Shown piece after piece: positions 15,881 through 24,264 of a stretch of 51,303 nt of DNA (its first letter is position 1; every line of letters begins with the position of its first letter). The notes under the pieces are model-generated. The model had not been told where the DNA came from and did not search any database. It saw only the letters and a list, made by a program, of their open reading frames with translations. Both the position numbers and the translations under genes were made by a program. The stretch is from Erysipelotrichaceae bacterium. GTDB taxonomy: Bacteria; Bacillota_I; Bacilli_A; Erysipelotrichales; Erysipelotrichaceae. The DNA is taken from the NCBI GenBank assembly GCA_019415435.1, contig DXZE01000008.1, positions 1 through 51,303 of the forward strand, written 5' to 3'.

Positions 15881-17710
15881 TTATTTCTTCTCTTTGAAGT
15901 CTGCATCGACAACATCATCATTGCTGTTGTTGTTTGCGGAGTTATCAGAAGAACCTGCATTCGTCTGTGCATTAGATGCACCCTGCTGATACATAGCCTG
16001 AGCCATATCATTAGCAGCCTTCTCTAATGCATCGAGCTTTGTCTTTAGGCCATCCATATCATTCTTATCGATAGCTTCCTGCAGCTCATCTCTTAACTTC
16101 TTGACCTCATCCTTCTGCTGCTGGGTAACGTTAGGGTTATCAGCCTTAAGAGTCTCATCAATCTGGTTGATGTAAGCTTCAGCCTTGTTCTTTGTTTCAA
16201 TATCTTCCTTACGCTTATCATCTTCAGCCTTATGAGCTTCAGCATCCTTTACCATTCTGTCGATCTCTTCATCAGACAAACCGGAAGAGTTCTGAATTGT
16301 AATATGCTGTTCCTTGCCGGTTCCCTTATCCTTAGCGGAAACCTTAACAATACCGTTGACATCAATATCGAATGTAACTTCGATCTGTGGAACACCTCTT
16401 CTTGCTGGTGCGATACCATCGAGCTGGAAGTTTCCTAATGTCTTATTATCGGCAGCCATTGGTCTTTCACCCTGTAAGACATGGATATCTACAGCCGGCT
16501 GGTTATCAGCAGCGGTAGAGAATACCTGACTCTTGGATGTAGGAATGGTTGTGTTACGTGGAATCAATACAGTCATGACGCCACCTAATGTCTCAATACC
16601 TAAGCTTAATGGTGTAACATCAAGCAGTAATACATCCTTGACATCACCCTGGATTACGCCACCCTGGATAGCAGCACCAATAGCTACACATTCATCAGGG
16701 TTAACAGACTTGTTCGGTTCCTTGCCAAGCTCTCTCTTGACAGCTTCCTGTACAGCAGGAATACGTGTAGAACCACCGACTAACAGTACCTGATCCAGAT
16801 CAGAAGATGTCAACTTGGCATCCTTTAATGCATTTCTTACAGGAGTCATTGTTCTTTCAACAAGATCCTTTGTCATCTCATCAAACTGAGCTCTTGTTAA
16901 TGTAGCCTCCAGGTGCAGAGGTCCTTCAGGTCCTGCGGAAATGAATGGCAGAGAAATCTGTGTCTGTACCATACCGGACAGATCCTTCTTAGCCTTTTCA
17001 GCAGCTTCCTTTAATCTCTGTAAAGCCATCTTATCCTGTTTCAGATCGATGTTGTGCTCTTTCTTGAAGTTATCAGCTAACCAGTCAATGATCTTGTTAT
17101 CAAAGTCATCGCCACCCAGATGAGTATCACCAGCAGTGGAGAGAACTTCAAATGTACCATCAGCGATATCCAGAATAGAAACATCGAATGTACCGCCGCC
17201 AAGGTCATATACCAGAATCTTCTGTTCCTTGGACTGATCCTTATCAAGGCCGAATGCCAATGCAGATGCAGTTGGTTCGTTAATAATACGTTCTACTTCA
17301 AGACCTGCAATCTTACCGGCATCCTTAGTTGCCTGACGCTGTGCATCATTGAAGTAAGCAGGAACTGTAATAACAGCTTTATCTACCTTTTCACCAAGAT
17401 AGCTTTCAGCATAGCTCTTCAGGTAAGAAAGAATCATTGCGGAGATTTCCTGCGGTGTATACTCCTTGCCTTCCAGAGTTACCTTTTCATTTGTGCCCAT
17501 CTTTCTCTTGATGGAATAAACTGTATTCTTATTTGTAATCAGCTGTCTCTTTGCCGCATCACCGACAATAACTTCACCATTCTTGAATGCTACTACAGAT
17601 GGAGTTGTACGGTTTCCTTCAGGGTTTGGAATAACCTTTGCTTCCTTGCCTTCCATAACGGCAACACAGCTGTTTGTTGTACCTAAATCAATACCAATAA
17701 TCTTGCTCAT
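15881..17710 (-). CDS. dnaK: chaperone DnaK (Hsp70)
   Basis: ATP-driven chaperone. 609 aa, with the phosphate loop IGIDLGTTNSCVAVMEG at the N-terminus, the DLGGGTFDVS signature, and a third block LVGGSTRIPAVQ. The linker DVLLLDVTPLSLG leads to the substrate-binding domain and a helical lid rich in Lys/Glu. The C-terminal tail is Asn/Ser-rich and ends DDVVDADFKEKK. It lacks the 24-residue N-domain insertion of Gram-negative DnaK, as is usual for Gram-positives. Third gene of the operon, preceded by a short gap after grpE. Confidence 0.98.
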   Translation of the reverse strand: MSKIIGIDLGTTNSCVAVMEGKEAKVIPNPEGNRTTPSVVAFKNGEVIVGDAAKRQLITNKNTVYSIKRKMGTNEKVTLEGKEYTPQEISAMILSYLKSYAESYLGEKVDKAVITVPAYFNDAQRQATKDAGKIAGLEVERIINEPTASALAFGLDKDQSKEQKILVYDLGGGTFDVSILDIADGTFEVLSTAGDTHLGGDDFDNKIIDWLADNFKKEHNIDLKQDKMALQRLKEAAEKAKKDLSGMVQTQISLPFISAGPEGPLHLEATLTRAQFDEMTKDLVERTMTPVRNALKDAKLTSSDLDQVLLVGGSTRIPAVQEAVKRELGKEPNKSVNPDECVAIGAAIQGGVIQGDVKDVLLLDVTPLSLGIETLGGVMTVLIPRNTTIPTSKSQVFSTAADNQPAVDIHVLQGERPMAADNKTLGNFQLDGIAPARRGVPQIEVTFDIDVNGIVKVSAKDKGTGKEQHITIQNSSGLSDEEIDRMVKDAEAHKAEDDKRKEDIETKNKAEAYINQIDETLKADNPNVTQQQKDEVKKLRDELQEAIDKNDMDGLKTKLDALEKAANDMAQAMYQQGASNAQTNAGSSDNSANNNSNDDVVDADFKEKK

Positions 17711-17732
17711 ATCATTAACCTCCTTGCTTCAG

Positions 17733-18335
17733 TTACTCACTGACTTTTACCAGAGCCGCTCTTAATATGCGGTCCTTTAACTTATATCCTTTCTGCAGAA
17801 CCTCAATAACAATACCAGGTTCTACACCGTCTTTCTTTTCACTCATCAATGCCTGATGCCAGTTTCCATCAAACGGCTTATTCAAAGCATCGATTTCTGT
17901 TACACCTTCTTTGGCAAGTGCTGCCTTGAGCTGATCGTAGATCATCTGCACGCCTTTATGAAGTGCTTCATCTTTTGTATCAGCTGCCAATGCTCTTTCA
18001 CAGTTATCTAATACTGGAAGAACATCCTTGGCAAAGTTCTGGATGTGATACTTCATGAAATCATCTTTTTCTTTTGTCAGACGCTTTCTGATGTTATCCG
18101 CATCCGCATATGCCTTGGCATATTCATTCTTATAGGTATCTACTTTCTTGTTCAGATCTGCAATGACAAGTTTCTGTGCATTGATCTGTTCTTCAAGTTC
18201 AGCCACCTTATCCTTTTCAGAATGTTTCTCGTGCTTCTTTTCTTCTTTCTTTTCCTTCTCATCACGCACAGGAGTTTCCTGCTTTGTTTCTTCAGAAGTT
18301 TCTTCAGTCTTTTCCTTCTTTATTTCGCTCATTTC
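17733..18335 (-). CDS. grpE: nucleotide exchange factor GrpE
   Basis: Releases ADP from DnaK. About 200 aa: a charged, low-complexity N-terminus rich in Lys and Glu, a long coiled coil (VAELEEQINAQKLVIADLNKK), and a C-terminal beta domain with VLPVLDNCERAL and the LQKGYKLKDRILRAALV signature. The start is most likely the GTG at 18335 (AAGGAG 6 nt upstream) or the ATG at 18329; the longer in-frame extension to 18371 has no spacing for an SD. The gene overlaps the 3' end of hrcA by about 30 nt in another frame, so translation is likely coupled. Confidence 0.93.
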   Translation of the reverse strand, partial: EMSEIKKEKTEETSEETKQETPVRDEKEKKEEKKHEKHSEKDKVAELEEQINAQKLVIADLNKKVDTYKNEYAKAYADADNIRKRLTKEKDDFMKYHIQNFAKDVLPVLDNCERALAADTKDEALHKGVQMIYDQLKAALAKEGVTEIDALNKPFDGNWHQALMSEKKDGVEPGIVIEVLQKGYKLKDRILRAALVKVSE

Positions 18336-19359
18336 CACTATCATCTCCTTGTGTGTAATACATCTTTTCAATCATCTTAGCCGCATATTCAACCATACCG
18401 ATAACCTTGTCATAATTCATACGGCTTGGTCCGACGACCATGAACTCTCCGGTTTCCTTGTCATTGACATGGAACTTGGAACGTACTACCGCAATATCGT
18501 TATACCAGGTTAACTCAGCACCATTTCTTGTACTTACAGCAACTGAGTTATCAGAATCGTTGATCCGCTTCCAGACTGTCGTATCATCGAACAGAGTCAT
18601 CAGTTTCTTTAACTTATCAATATCTTCAAACTCTGGCTGATACAGCATTCTGTCCTTGCCAGAGAAGTAAACAGTCTCACTGGCAAACTTTACAAATGCT
18701 TTGACAAATGCTGTAAATAGCAGTTCATGACGCTTCACAACGGAACTCAGCTCAGGCTTAATTTCTTCCATTCTGTCAACCAGTTCATTGATCGGCACAT
18801 CCTTAAGCTTATCGTTCAGTATGTTTGTGCAGCTTTCTATATCCGACAATGGAACATCTTCATCAAAGTGGAAATTCTTTGTCTCAGTATGTCCACTGTT
18901 TGTAATGAAGACGCACACGGCATTTCTTTCATCGATCGGGAACAGTTTGATATGTTCTAATAGCTGCTCGCTTGCGTCTGGTCCGATGGCACCACTTGTC
19001 ATGTTTGTCATCTCAGAGAGAATCTCGCAGCTCTGATGGACAGCGTCTTCAATGTTCATGTTTGTAGCATCGAAGGCATCTCTGACAGCCATCTCCATCT
19101 TCGGATCCATCTTGGCATCATTCAGAAGGTTCTCACAATAGAACTTGTATCCTTCTGTAGAAGGCACCCTTCCGGATGAGGTATGTGTTTTTTCAAGATA
19201 CCCCATCTCTTCCAATGCTTGTAAGTCATTACGGATCGTGGCACTGGAATAAGGAAGATGATACTTCTGCTGCAATGTTTTAGAACCGACTGGTTCTGCT
19301 GTATTGATAAACTCATCAACAACAGCTTTGAATATTTCGATTCTTCTTGGTGTCAGCAT
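18304..19359 (-). CDS. hrcA: heat-inducible transcription repressor HrcA
   Basis: Binds CIRCE and represses the heat-shock genes; it needs GroEL to fold. 351 aa, starting MLTPRRIEIFKAVVDEF, with the winged helix LPYSSATIRNDLQALEEMGYL and the SSGRVPSTEGYKFY block. The ATG at 19359 has a perfect AGGAGG upstream; an 18-residue longer ORF would start inside the promoter. It is first in the operon and directly downstream of its own operator, so it autoregulates. Confidence 0.96.
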   Translation of the reverse strand: MLTPRRIEIFKAVVDEFINTAEPVGSKTLQQKYHLPYSSATIRNDLQALEEMGYLEKTHTSSGRVPSTEGYKFYCENLLNDAKMDPKMEMAVRDAFDATNMNIEDAVHQSCEILSEMTNMTSGAIGPDASEQLLEHIKLFPIDERNAVCVFITNSGHTETKNFHFDEDVPLSDIESCTNILNDKLKDVPINELVDRMEEIKPELSSVVKRHELLFTAFVKAFVKFASETVYFSGKDRMLYQPEFEDIDKLKKLMTLFDDTTVWKRINDSDNSVAVSTRNGAELTWYNDIAVVRSKFHVNDKETGEFMVVGPSRMNYDKVIGMVEYAAKMIEKMYYTQGDDSGNERNKEGKD

Positions 19360-19376
19360 CTTATCACACCTCCTTT

Positions 19377-19385
19377 TTAGCACTC
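19377..19385 (-). promoter_or_regulatory. isolated CIRCE half-site
   Basis: TTAGCACTC on the plus strand (GAGTGCTAA on the minus) matches one CIRCE arm exactly, but the second arm is absent at the 9-bp distance. It lies between the promoter and the hrcA SD, in the 5' UTR. Confidence 0.45.
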
Positions 19386-19404
19386 TCTTTTGATGTCTGC
19401 CATT

Positions 19405-19447
19405 ATGGTACATCCGGAGTTTAGCACTGTCAAGTTTTAAGTGCTAA
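19405..19447 (-). promoter_or_regulatory. hrcA promoter and CIRCE operator
   Basis: CIRCE at 19421-19447: TTAGCACTG-N9-AAGTGCTAA, matching the consensus arms except the innermost pair. The -35 TTGACA (minus, 19428-19433) lies inside it; the -10 TACCAT (19405-19410) follows at 17 bp. Repressor binding would cover the -35. Confidence 0.9.
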
Positions 19448-19466
19448 TTTTTAATAATCTTTTTGT

Positions 19467-19500
19467 ATCAAAAACTGAAGAGACATTACGCCTCTTCAGC
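19467..19500 (-). terminator. terminator after the M20 peptidase
   Basis: Minus-strand hairpin GCTGAAGAG-N9-CTCTTCAGT, followed by TTTTTG; it overlaps the peptidase stop codon. Confidence 0.8.
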
Positions 19501-20955
19501 CTTGTAGTTCTTTATGAAATATGCATAGAAATCAATCGCATCTGAACATGCATCAAGATCGATATTCTCATCATTGCCATGCATTCTGCCTAACTGATCA
19601 CTTGTTAAACGTACCGGATAGAACCGCAGACAGTTCTTCGTTAAAGGTGGATAAGAACGATTATCAGTTCCGCCTGTCATAACGTAGGCACTGCATCCAC
19701 AATCCGGGAACTGATGATGAATACAGTCTTCCAGATAATGATAGACAGGACTATCTGTAGGCGTTACCGGTGAAGATTCACGGGATGATAATACTTCAAA
19801 TTCCAGATTATATTTCCTGCCTATCCTTTTTAATATGTTCAATGATTCTTCTACACCCTGGGTGAAGCCTGGTCTGAGATTTGCAATGACATAGCTTTCC
19901 GTAGGAATAACATTACTCGCATCTGAACCATGCATCATTGTAAATGTACAGGTTGTACCAAGCATTGCGGCACCCTGGGCATTGATTGAAGGCATCAGTT
20001 TTGTCAGTAAACCGGAAAATAACCATAAGTTGCCGAATATAAGACGCATGCCAAAGCCAAATGATGGAGCCATATCAGAGAACATCTTCTTTACATGCGG
20101 TGTCATCTTCATTTCAAATGGGTGACTATGATCTACTTCATGCATGAAATCTGCCAGTCTGATGACAGTTGTATCTTTCTTTGGAGCGCTGGAATGACCG
20201 CCTTCTCCTTTGGCAGTAATTTTGACATCAATATATCCTTTTTCAGTGATACCGATTACCGCAAATGGACGATCCATACCCTTCATTGCCTTATCGACAA
20301 TGGCACCGCCTTCATCCCAGGCACACGCAAAGCGGATGCCTTTACTCTGAAACCACTTGACTGCATTGGCAGCCCCAGGTCCGGATATCTCTTCATTCAC
20401 AGAATATTCCAACCAGATATCTTCTTCCGGAACAAAGCCTTCTTTCATTAAACCTTCAATGGCACTCATCTGACAAAAGATATTGCATTTATCATCAATC
20501 GTTCCCCTGCCATAGAGCTTTCCATCTTTGATAATGCCGCCATAAGGATCCACACTCCATTGTTTCACATCACAGGGCACTACGTCCTGATGTCCCATTA
20601 ATAATATAGGAAGTTTTGAAGAGTCTTTTCCCTTCCAATGATAAATTAATACACCATCTAATACCGTCTTTTCCATGTTTTCGTGACACAGAGGAAACAC
20701 ATCATCAATGACTTTCTGCAAATGATCAAAAGCGGATAAGTCTTCACCAGGATTACGGGATAAAGTTTTAACCTGAATCATACGGCTGAATCTTTCTCCC
20801 ATCTCTTCTAATTCCTTTTCATTGCGGGAACATGCTTTTCTTTTTTCTGGTTTTGGCAAAGCCATCAAACATGTATGTATGATGGCAATCAACAGCAGTA
20901 CAAAAAGTACTAACAGAATTGCTAAAAGAATATAAAGAACAATCATCATAACCAT
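19486..20955 (-). CDS. membrane-anchored M20 family metallopeptidase
   Basis: Dinuclear-zinc exopeptidase or amidohydrolase, carboxypeptidase S/PM20D1-like. 489 aa. An N-terminal transmembrane helix (residues about 3-30, very hydrophobic) is followed by a short basic linker and the M20 catalytic domain. Metal ligands and active site: His in MGHQDVVP, bridging Asp in GRGTIDDK, the Glu pair in SVNEEISG, and a late His in GRMHG. The dimerisation (lid) domain lies between. It overlaps the end of the upstream membrane-protein gene and is third of a three-gene unit with two integral membrane proteins, which suggests peptide or acylated amino acid handling at the membrane. Substrate unknown. Confidence 0.85.
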   Translation of the reverse strand: MVMMIVLYILLAILLVLFVLLLIAIIHTCLMALPKPEKRKACSRNEKELEEMGERFSRMIQVKTLSRNPGEDLSAFDHLQKVIDDVFPLCHENMEKTVLDGVLIYHWKGKDSSKLPILLMGHQDVVPCDVKQWSVDPYGGIIKDGKLYGRGTIDDKCNIFCQMSAIEGLMKEGFVPEEDIWLEYSVNEEISGPGAANAVKWFQSKGIRFACAWDEGGAIVDKAMKGMDRPFAVIGITEKGYIDVKITAKGEGGHSSAPKKDTTVIRLADFMHEVDHSHPFEMKMTPHVKKMFSDMAPSFGFGMRLIFGNLWLFSGLLTKLMPSINAQGAAMLGTTCTFTMMHGSDASNVIPTESYVIANLRPGFTQGVEESLNILKRIGRKYNLEFEVLSSRESSPVTPTDSPVYHYLEDCIHHQFPDCGCSAYVMTGGTDNRSYPPLTKNCLRFYPVRLTSDQLGRMHGNDENIDLDACSDAIDFYAYFIKNYKAEEA

Positions 20956-21620
20956 CCTTTCTTATACAGAAATACACCAATACCCATAGAGAGCACTGCA
21001 AGTACAACAACCATGATGGATACCATATTGGTTAAAGATGGCACAAAGAAGAACAGGATAACTGCACAAAGCCATGGAATCAATGCAACCTTAGGATACT
21101 TGTGCGCATAGGTGAATCCCATAGCACCAAATAAAGCTGATACTACTGTTTTAAATGCTGGCTGTAAGACAGGATTTTCTAATAATGGTGTTAGAGGAAT
21201 AATCAATAACACGCCTGCGGCTATCACTAGCGTTGTCACAATAGAAGATACTGCTATCGCAATGGTAGAAACTACTTCGTTTTCTTCTGTACCGATTTCA
21301 GTATGAGCGATCTCTCTTGCATTCATGGCACATGGCACCTTTAAATTAATGAGATTACCGGTGATAAATCCTAAATATGTACCACCGGTTCCAAGTAATG
21401 GTGCATAGGTAATCACTTCAATAATACCGCTAGGTACATATTGAATCATTAATGCCGCAAAAGCAGCCCAATACCTGGCTGTAAAGTGAGGACCCGCCTG
21501 AAAGACTAAACATATTAATAATGGTATACAAAGCATTAAGAGAATCATGATAGCCATTGAAGTCCGGCCAAGCTTATGCATGCTTTCTTCATAAATAGAA
21601 GTTTCTGGTGTCTGTTTCAT
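20946..21620 (-). CDS. integral membrane protein, partner of the DUF5058 protein
   Basis: 224 aa with about five or six hydrophobic segments and few charged residues between them. I do not recognise the family. A conserved-looking loop reads GTGGTYLGFITGNLINLKVPC, with glycines and Asn in a membrane-embedded position, which is reminiscent of transporter re-entrant loops. It lies 10 nt downstream of the DUF5058 gene and overlaps the M20 peptidase gene by 10 nt, so the three are very likely made together. It may be a half-transporter that pairs with DUF5058; this is inference. Confidence 0.65.
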   Translation of the reverse strand: MKQTPETSIYEESMHKLGRTSMAIMILLMLCIPLLICLVFQAGPHFTARYWAAFAALMIQYVPSGIIEVITYAPLLGTGGTYLGFITGNLINLKVPCAMNAREIAHTEIGTEENEVVSTIAIAVSSIVTTLVIAAGVLLIIPLTPLLENPVLQPAFKTVVSALFGAMGFTYAHKYPKVALIPWLCAVILFFFVPSLTNMVSIMVVVLAVLSMGIGVFLYKKGWL

Positions 21621-21630
21621 ATCATGCCTC

Positions 21631-22407
21631 CTAATTCAGAAAAGTACTCATCGATGGGAAGATAAACTGTCCGATGACCGCAAAGGTCATACCGATTAAC
21701 ATAGAGAAAGATAAAGCATAGTTTTCTAACCAGTGAATATGTTTCTTCTTAATTAAATAGGTAAAGAAAGCCATCGCAATCATTGCTGTAAAGAAGGCAA
21801 TCAGAGGCAGTACATTTGGTTTTCTGACCTGTCCTGATATCTTCACTGTACGCAGATAGGAAACAGCATCACCAAGATAAGCAGCTATCATACCTATAAA
21901 CATGGAATTAAATAAGACATCACTGAGTTTTGGATTGCCAGATGCCTTATTCACGATTTTCTTCTGATAGCTCTTGAAAAAGAGAAGTGTAAAGACTGCA
22001 CCAGAAAGAATACATACAGTCATCCCTAATACAATAGATGCGAGATCTCCACCCGTCACACGGGTAGAAGGGAGTTCACCAAGTCCTAATCCCTTGGCAA
22101 GGTTATTGGCAGTGCTGCCTTCATAATGTAATGCACCGATAACAGATAAGCGGATCCATGGAACCGGAACACCTAGAGCCGGTGCCAGAGCCAGTACACC
22201 AATCAGAATGCCGATAGATGGAACAATGGAAAATGCGGCTGATGATACAGCAGCCTTCTTCATTGTCTCTTTTGACAAACCGATTTCATTACCGTGTTTT
22301 ACTGCTTTTACAAGAAAGATGACAGCCTGAATCAGGACTGCCACAACAATCAATACAGCAATGGCATACATAGGAAGTGAGTTGGCTTTCTGCAGAAAAT
22401 CATTCAT
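21631..22407 (-). CDS. DUF5058 family integral membrane protein
   Basis: 258 aa with about seven hydrophobic segments. The N-terminus NDFLQKANSLPMYAIAVLIV and the loop WIRLSVIGALHYEGSTANNLAKGLG fit the DUF5058 family as I know it. No catalytic motif is seen. First of a three-gene unit (DUF5058, second membrane protein, M20 peptidase); a clear GGAGG precedes the ATG and a terminator of the upstream fragment lies about 70 nt before it. The gene order suggests an uptake or export system for the peptidase's substrate or product; nothing in the sequence proves this. Confidence 0.7.
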   Translation of the reverse strand: MNDFLQKANSLPMYAIAVLIVVAVLIQAVIFLVKAVKHGNEIGLSKETMKKAAVSSAAFSIVPSIGILIGVLALAPALGVPVPWIRLSVIGALHYEGSTANNLAKGLGLGELPSTRVTGGDLASIVLGMTVCILSGAVFTLLFFKSYQKKIVNKASGNPKLSDVLFNSMFIGMIAAYLGDAVSYLRTVKISGQVRKPNVLPLIAFFTAMIAMAFFTYLIKKKHIHWLENYALSFSMLIGMTFAVIGQFIFPSMSTFLN

Positions 22408-22474
22408 GCTGTGCCTCCTTATTATTTGATTATTATTTTAACAATAATACAAACACATGTACGCATAATATCAT

Positions 22475-22511
22475 TCAAAAAAGCTATGATTCTCTGATCA
22501 GAATCATGGCT
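22475..22511 (-). terminator. terminator upstream of the DUF5058 gene
   Basis: Minus-strand hairpin AGCCATGATTCT-GATC-AGAGAATCATAGCT with a few mismatches, then TTTTTTG. It ends transcription from the Rpn remnant. Confidence 0.8.
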
Positions 22512-22533
22512 GATGGATAAGCCTGCATTATGC

Positions 22534-22866
22534 TTAAGCATTATTCTTACAGACAAGTTCTTTAATAACCTTCTTTACCATATCCAAAGGTTTGTTCATC
22601 TTTTCGGCAATATCTTCCGGAGACATTTTCATCTCCTCGTAGCAGGCATCAATTATGCCTGCATCAATACCTTCATCCTTTCCATCTCTTCTTCCCTGAA
22701 AATAAATTCTATCTGATGGGAATGTATATATGTAGCCGTCCATAATCTCATCTAACTTCTTCTTTGTTTTTCTGTAATTCTTTGTTAATCCTTCTGTTAC
22801 TACTTTCATCATTCCAGTTAAAAGATCATAATTAACCGGCAGATGATAAGGATGTAAAGCCTGCAC
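22534..22866 (-). pseudogene. C-terminal remnant of an Rpn-type nuclease/putative transposase
   Basis: 110 codons from a GTG. The C-terminal half (GRRDGKDEGIDAGII, then SPEDIAEKMNKPLDMVKKVIKEL) matches the tail of Rpn/PD-(D/E)XK family transposase-like proteins, where a Glu/Gly-rich repeat precedes a small helix-turn-helix-like end. The nuclease domain is missing; upstream the reading frame closes at a TGA within about 25 codons. No SD supports the GTG. It is most likely a decayed copy; a second, differently broken copy lies at 41478-41996. Confidence 0.5.
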
Positions 22867-23218
22867 TCCATTAAACCATCTATTGTGCAGCCTGCGAGTG
22901 CTAATGGATGAACCTCATGCTGGAAGAAATGATTATCATAGGCTATTTCTATGAAGATCTACTTCTTAACTGTTTTTCCAAGAAACAGAACACCTGATAA
23001 GGAAAAGAACAGTTTTTATCAGGTGGGACAGAACTGATCAATGCCTGGCTGCCAGATCATCCCTTAGCTGACTTTTCTGTAACAGATATACCTGCTTCCT
23101 CTATTCTCACAAGTCATACAACCTGCGAAGTCGTTCTGCACTATGATGTCATCTGGCATAAGGATGATAAGATATCATCCATCCACAGATTCTGCATATA
23201 TCATGGTTTCTTTCACAG
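22867..23218 (+). other. gene-free stretch with decayed coding traces
   Basis: No intact gene. On the plus strand a short frame from 22999 to 23257 reads like protein (GGTELINAWLPDHPLADF, then EVVLHYDVIWHKDDKISSI) without a start or recognised family, and ends at a TAG overlapping the LytTR ORF in another frame. On the minus strand an open frame of about 40 codons (22880-22965) also reads plausibly. This looks like a deletion-scarred junction. Confidence 0.35.
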
Positions 23219-23710
23219 ATGCAGGAAAGAGGCAGAAAGAAAAACAGATATAAAGTAGCTGTCATGCATATATCTAATCCTATGGTATTAGACGAAAGAG
23301 ATCTTGTATATAACACCTTTGGAGGTGCAGGTACAGCAGGCATAGCACCACTTGTACCGTCTGTAACTGCAAGAACCAGAAGTACCTTGATTATGATTCA
23401 TGGTACAGGCGGTGTATTAAACCGCTATCCATCTGATTCCATCATCTGGATTGAATCTACTTATAAAGGTAAGAAAAGTACTGTTCATACAAGAGATCAG
23501 GATATTCATTGTATAAACAGAGTTGCATATTTTATGAATCAGTATCCGAATATATTCATCCAGTCATCAGTCAGTTATATCGTAAATCCCCTGTATATAA
23601 AAAAGATCCGCCGTTTTCAGGCTGAACTATGGAATGGTAAGATCCTGCGTATTCCGGAAAAGAAATATACAGGCTTTAAGAAAGACTTTGAGTCTTACTT
23701 TAAAAAGTAA
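23219..23710 (+). CDS. LytTR DNA-binding domain protein, possibly a truncated regulator
   Basis: 163-codon frame. From about residue 55 to the end it fits a LytTR domain: SDSIIWIESTYKGKKSTVHT (strands with the Ile-x-x-Ile-Glu pattern), then FIQSSVSYIVNPLYIKKI and GKILRIPEKKYTGFKKDF, matching the RxHRSYLVNxxxI and IPVSRRY positions. LytTR proteins are usually response regulators or membrane-linked transcription factors; here no receiver or membrane domain is fused. The first 50 residues are unlike any N-terminal domain I know and may be out-of-frame remains. The true start is unclear (Met at codons 1, 16 or 22). Likely a remnant, though a stand-alone LytTR protein cannot be excluded. Confidence 0.5.
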   Translation: MQERGRKKNRYKVAVMHISNPMVLDERDLVYNTFGGAGTAGIAPLVPSVTARTRSTLIMIHGTGGVLNRYPSDSIIWIESTYKGKKSTVHTRDQDIHCINRVAYFMNQYPNIFIQSSVSYIVNPLYIKKIRRFQAELWNGKILRIPEKKYTGFKKDFESYFKK

Positions 23711-23712
23711 TA

Positions 23713-24264
23713 TTAAACAGCTTTCAGATACGTAATTTTCATAATGCCATAGATTCTTTCACGATCATATTGAATATGATCGTATGATTTCTGATAGGAT
23801 TCTTCTTTTAAAGATTCTATGACTACCGTTCCATTAACACGCATCATATGATGATCTGAAAGAAACCGGAGTACTTCATCATGATGCTGTTTCTTATAAG
23901 GAGGATCCAGATAGACAAGATCAAACTGCATACCCTTATCAGATAGTATCTGTAATGCCTTTGTATCTTTAACAGGAAGAACCATAGATTTATCTTCTAC
24001 ATGCAATAAAGAAATATTCTTACGGATCACTTCTATGGCTTCTTTTGCATTATCACAAAAGACTGCCTGATTCATTCCTCTCGATAAAGCTTCCAAGCCT
24101 ACTGCTCCACTGCCGGCATAGAGATCAAGACAAATACCGCCATCAAAATACCCACCCAGAGAAGAAAAAACAGCTTCTCTGACTTTATCTAATGTAGGTC
24201 TTGTATCTCTGCCCTTTCTAGTTTCCAGGCGTCTTGAAGCATATTCACCAGCTATGATCCTCAT
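23713..24264 (-). CDS. rsmD: 16S rRNA (guanine(966)-N(2))-methyltransferase RsmD
   Basis: Methylates G966 of 16S rRNA. 183 aa beginning MRIIAGEYASRRLETRKGRDTRPT in the family style (RII.G..rgr.l......RPT). SAM loop CLDLYAGSGAVGLEALSRG and the catalytic DPPYKK (about residues 118-123) are intact. The ATG overlaps the ftsW stop (ATGA), so it is translated from the ftsW transcript. In many Bacillota rsmD is followed by coaD; here the next gene downstream is the convergent LytTR ORF and no coaD is seen. Confidence 0.92.
   Translation of the reverse strand: MRIIAGEYASRRLETRKGRDTRPTLDKVREAVFSSLGGYFDGGICLDLYAGSGAVGLEALSRGMNQAVFCDNAKEAIEVIRKNISLLHVEDKSMVLPVKDTKALQILSDKGMQFDLVYLDPPYKKQHHDEVLRFLSDHHMMRVNGTVVIESLKEESYQKSYDHIQYDRERIYGIMKITYLKAV

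Noticed and set aside
17120..17686. Plus-strand ORF of 188 codons inside dnaK
   Set aside because: Antisense frame of dnaK, Cys/Phe/Leu-rich as such shadows are; no SD or known domain.
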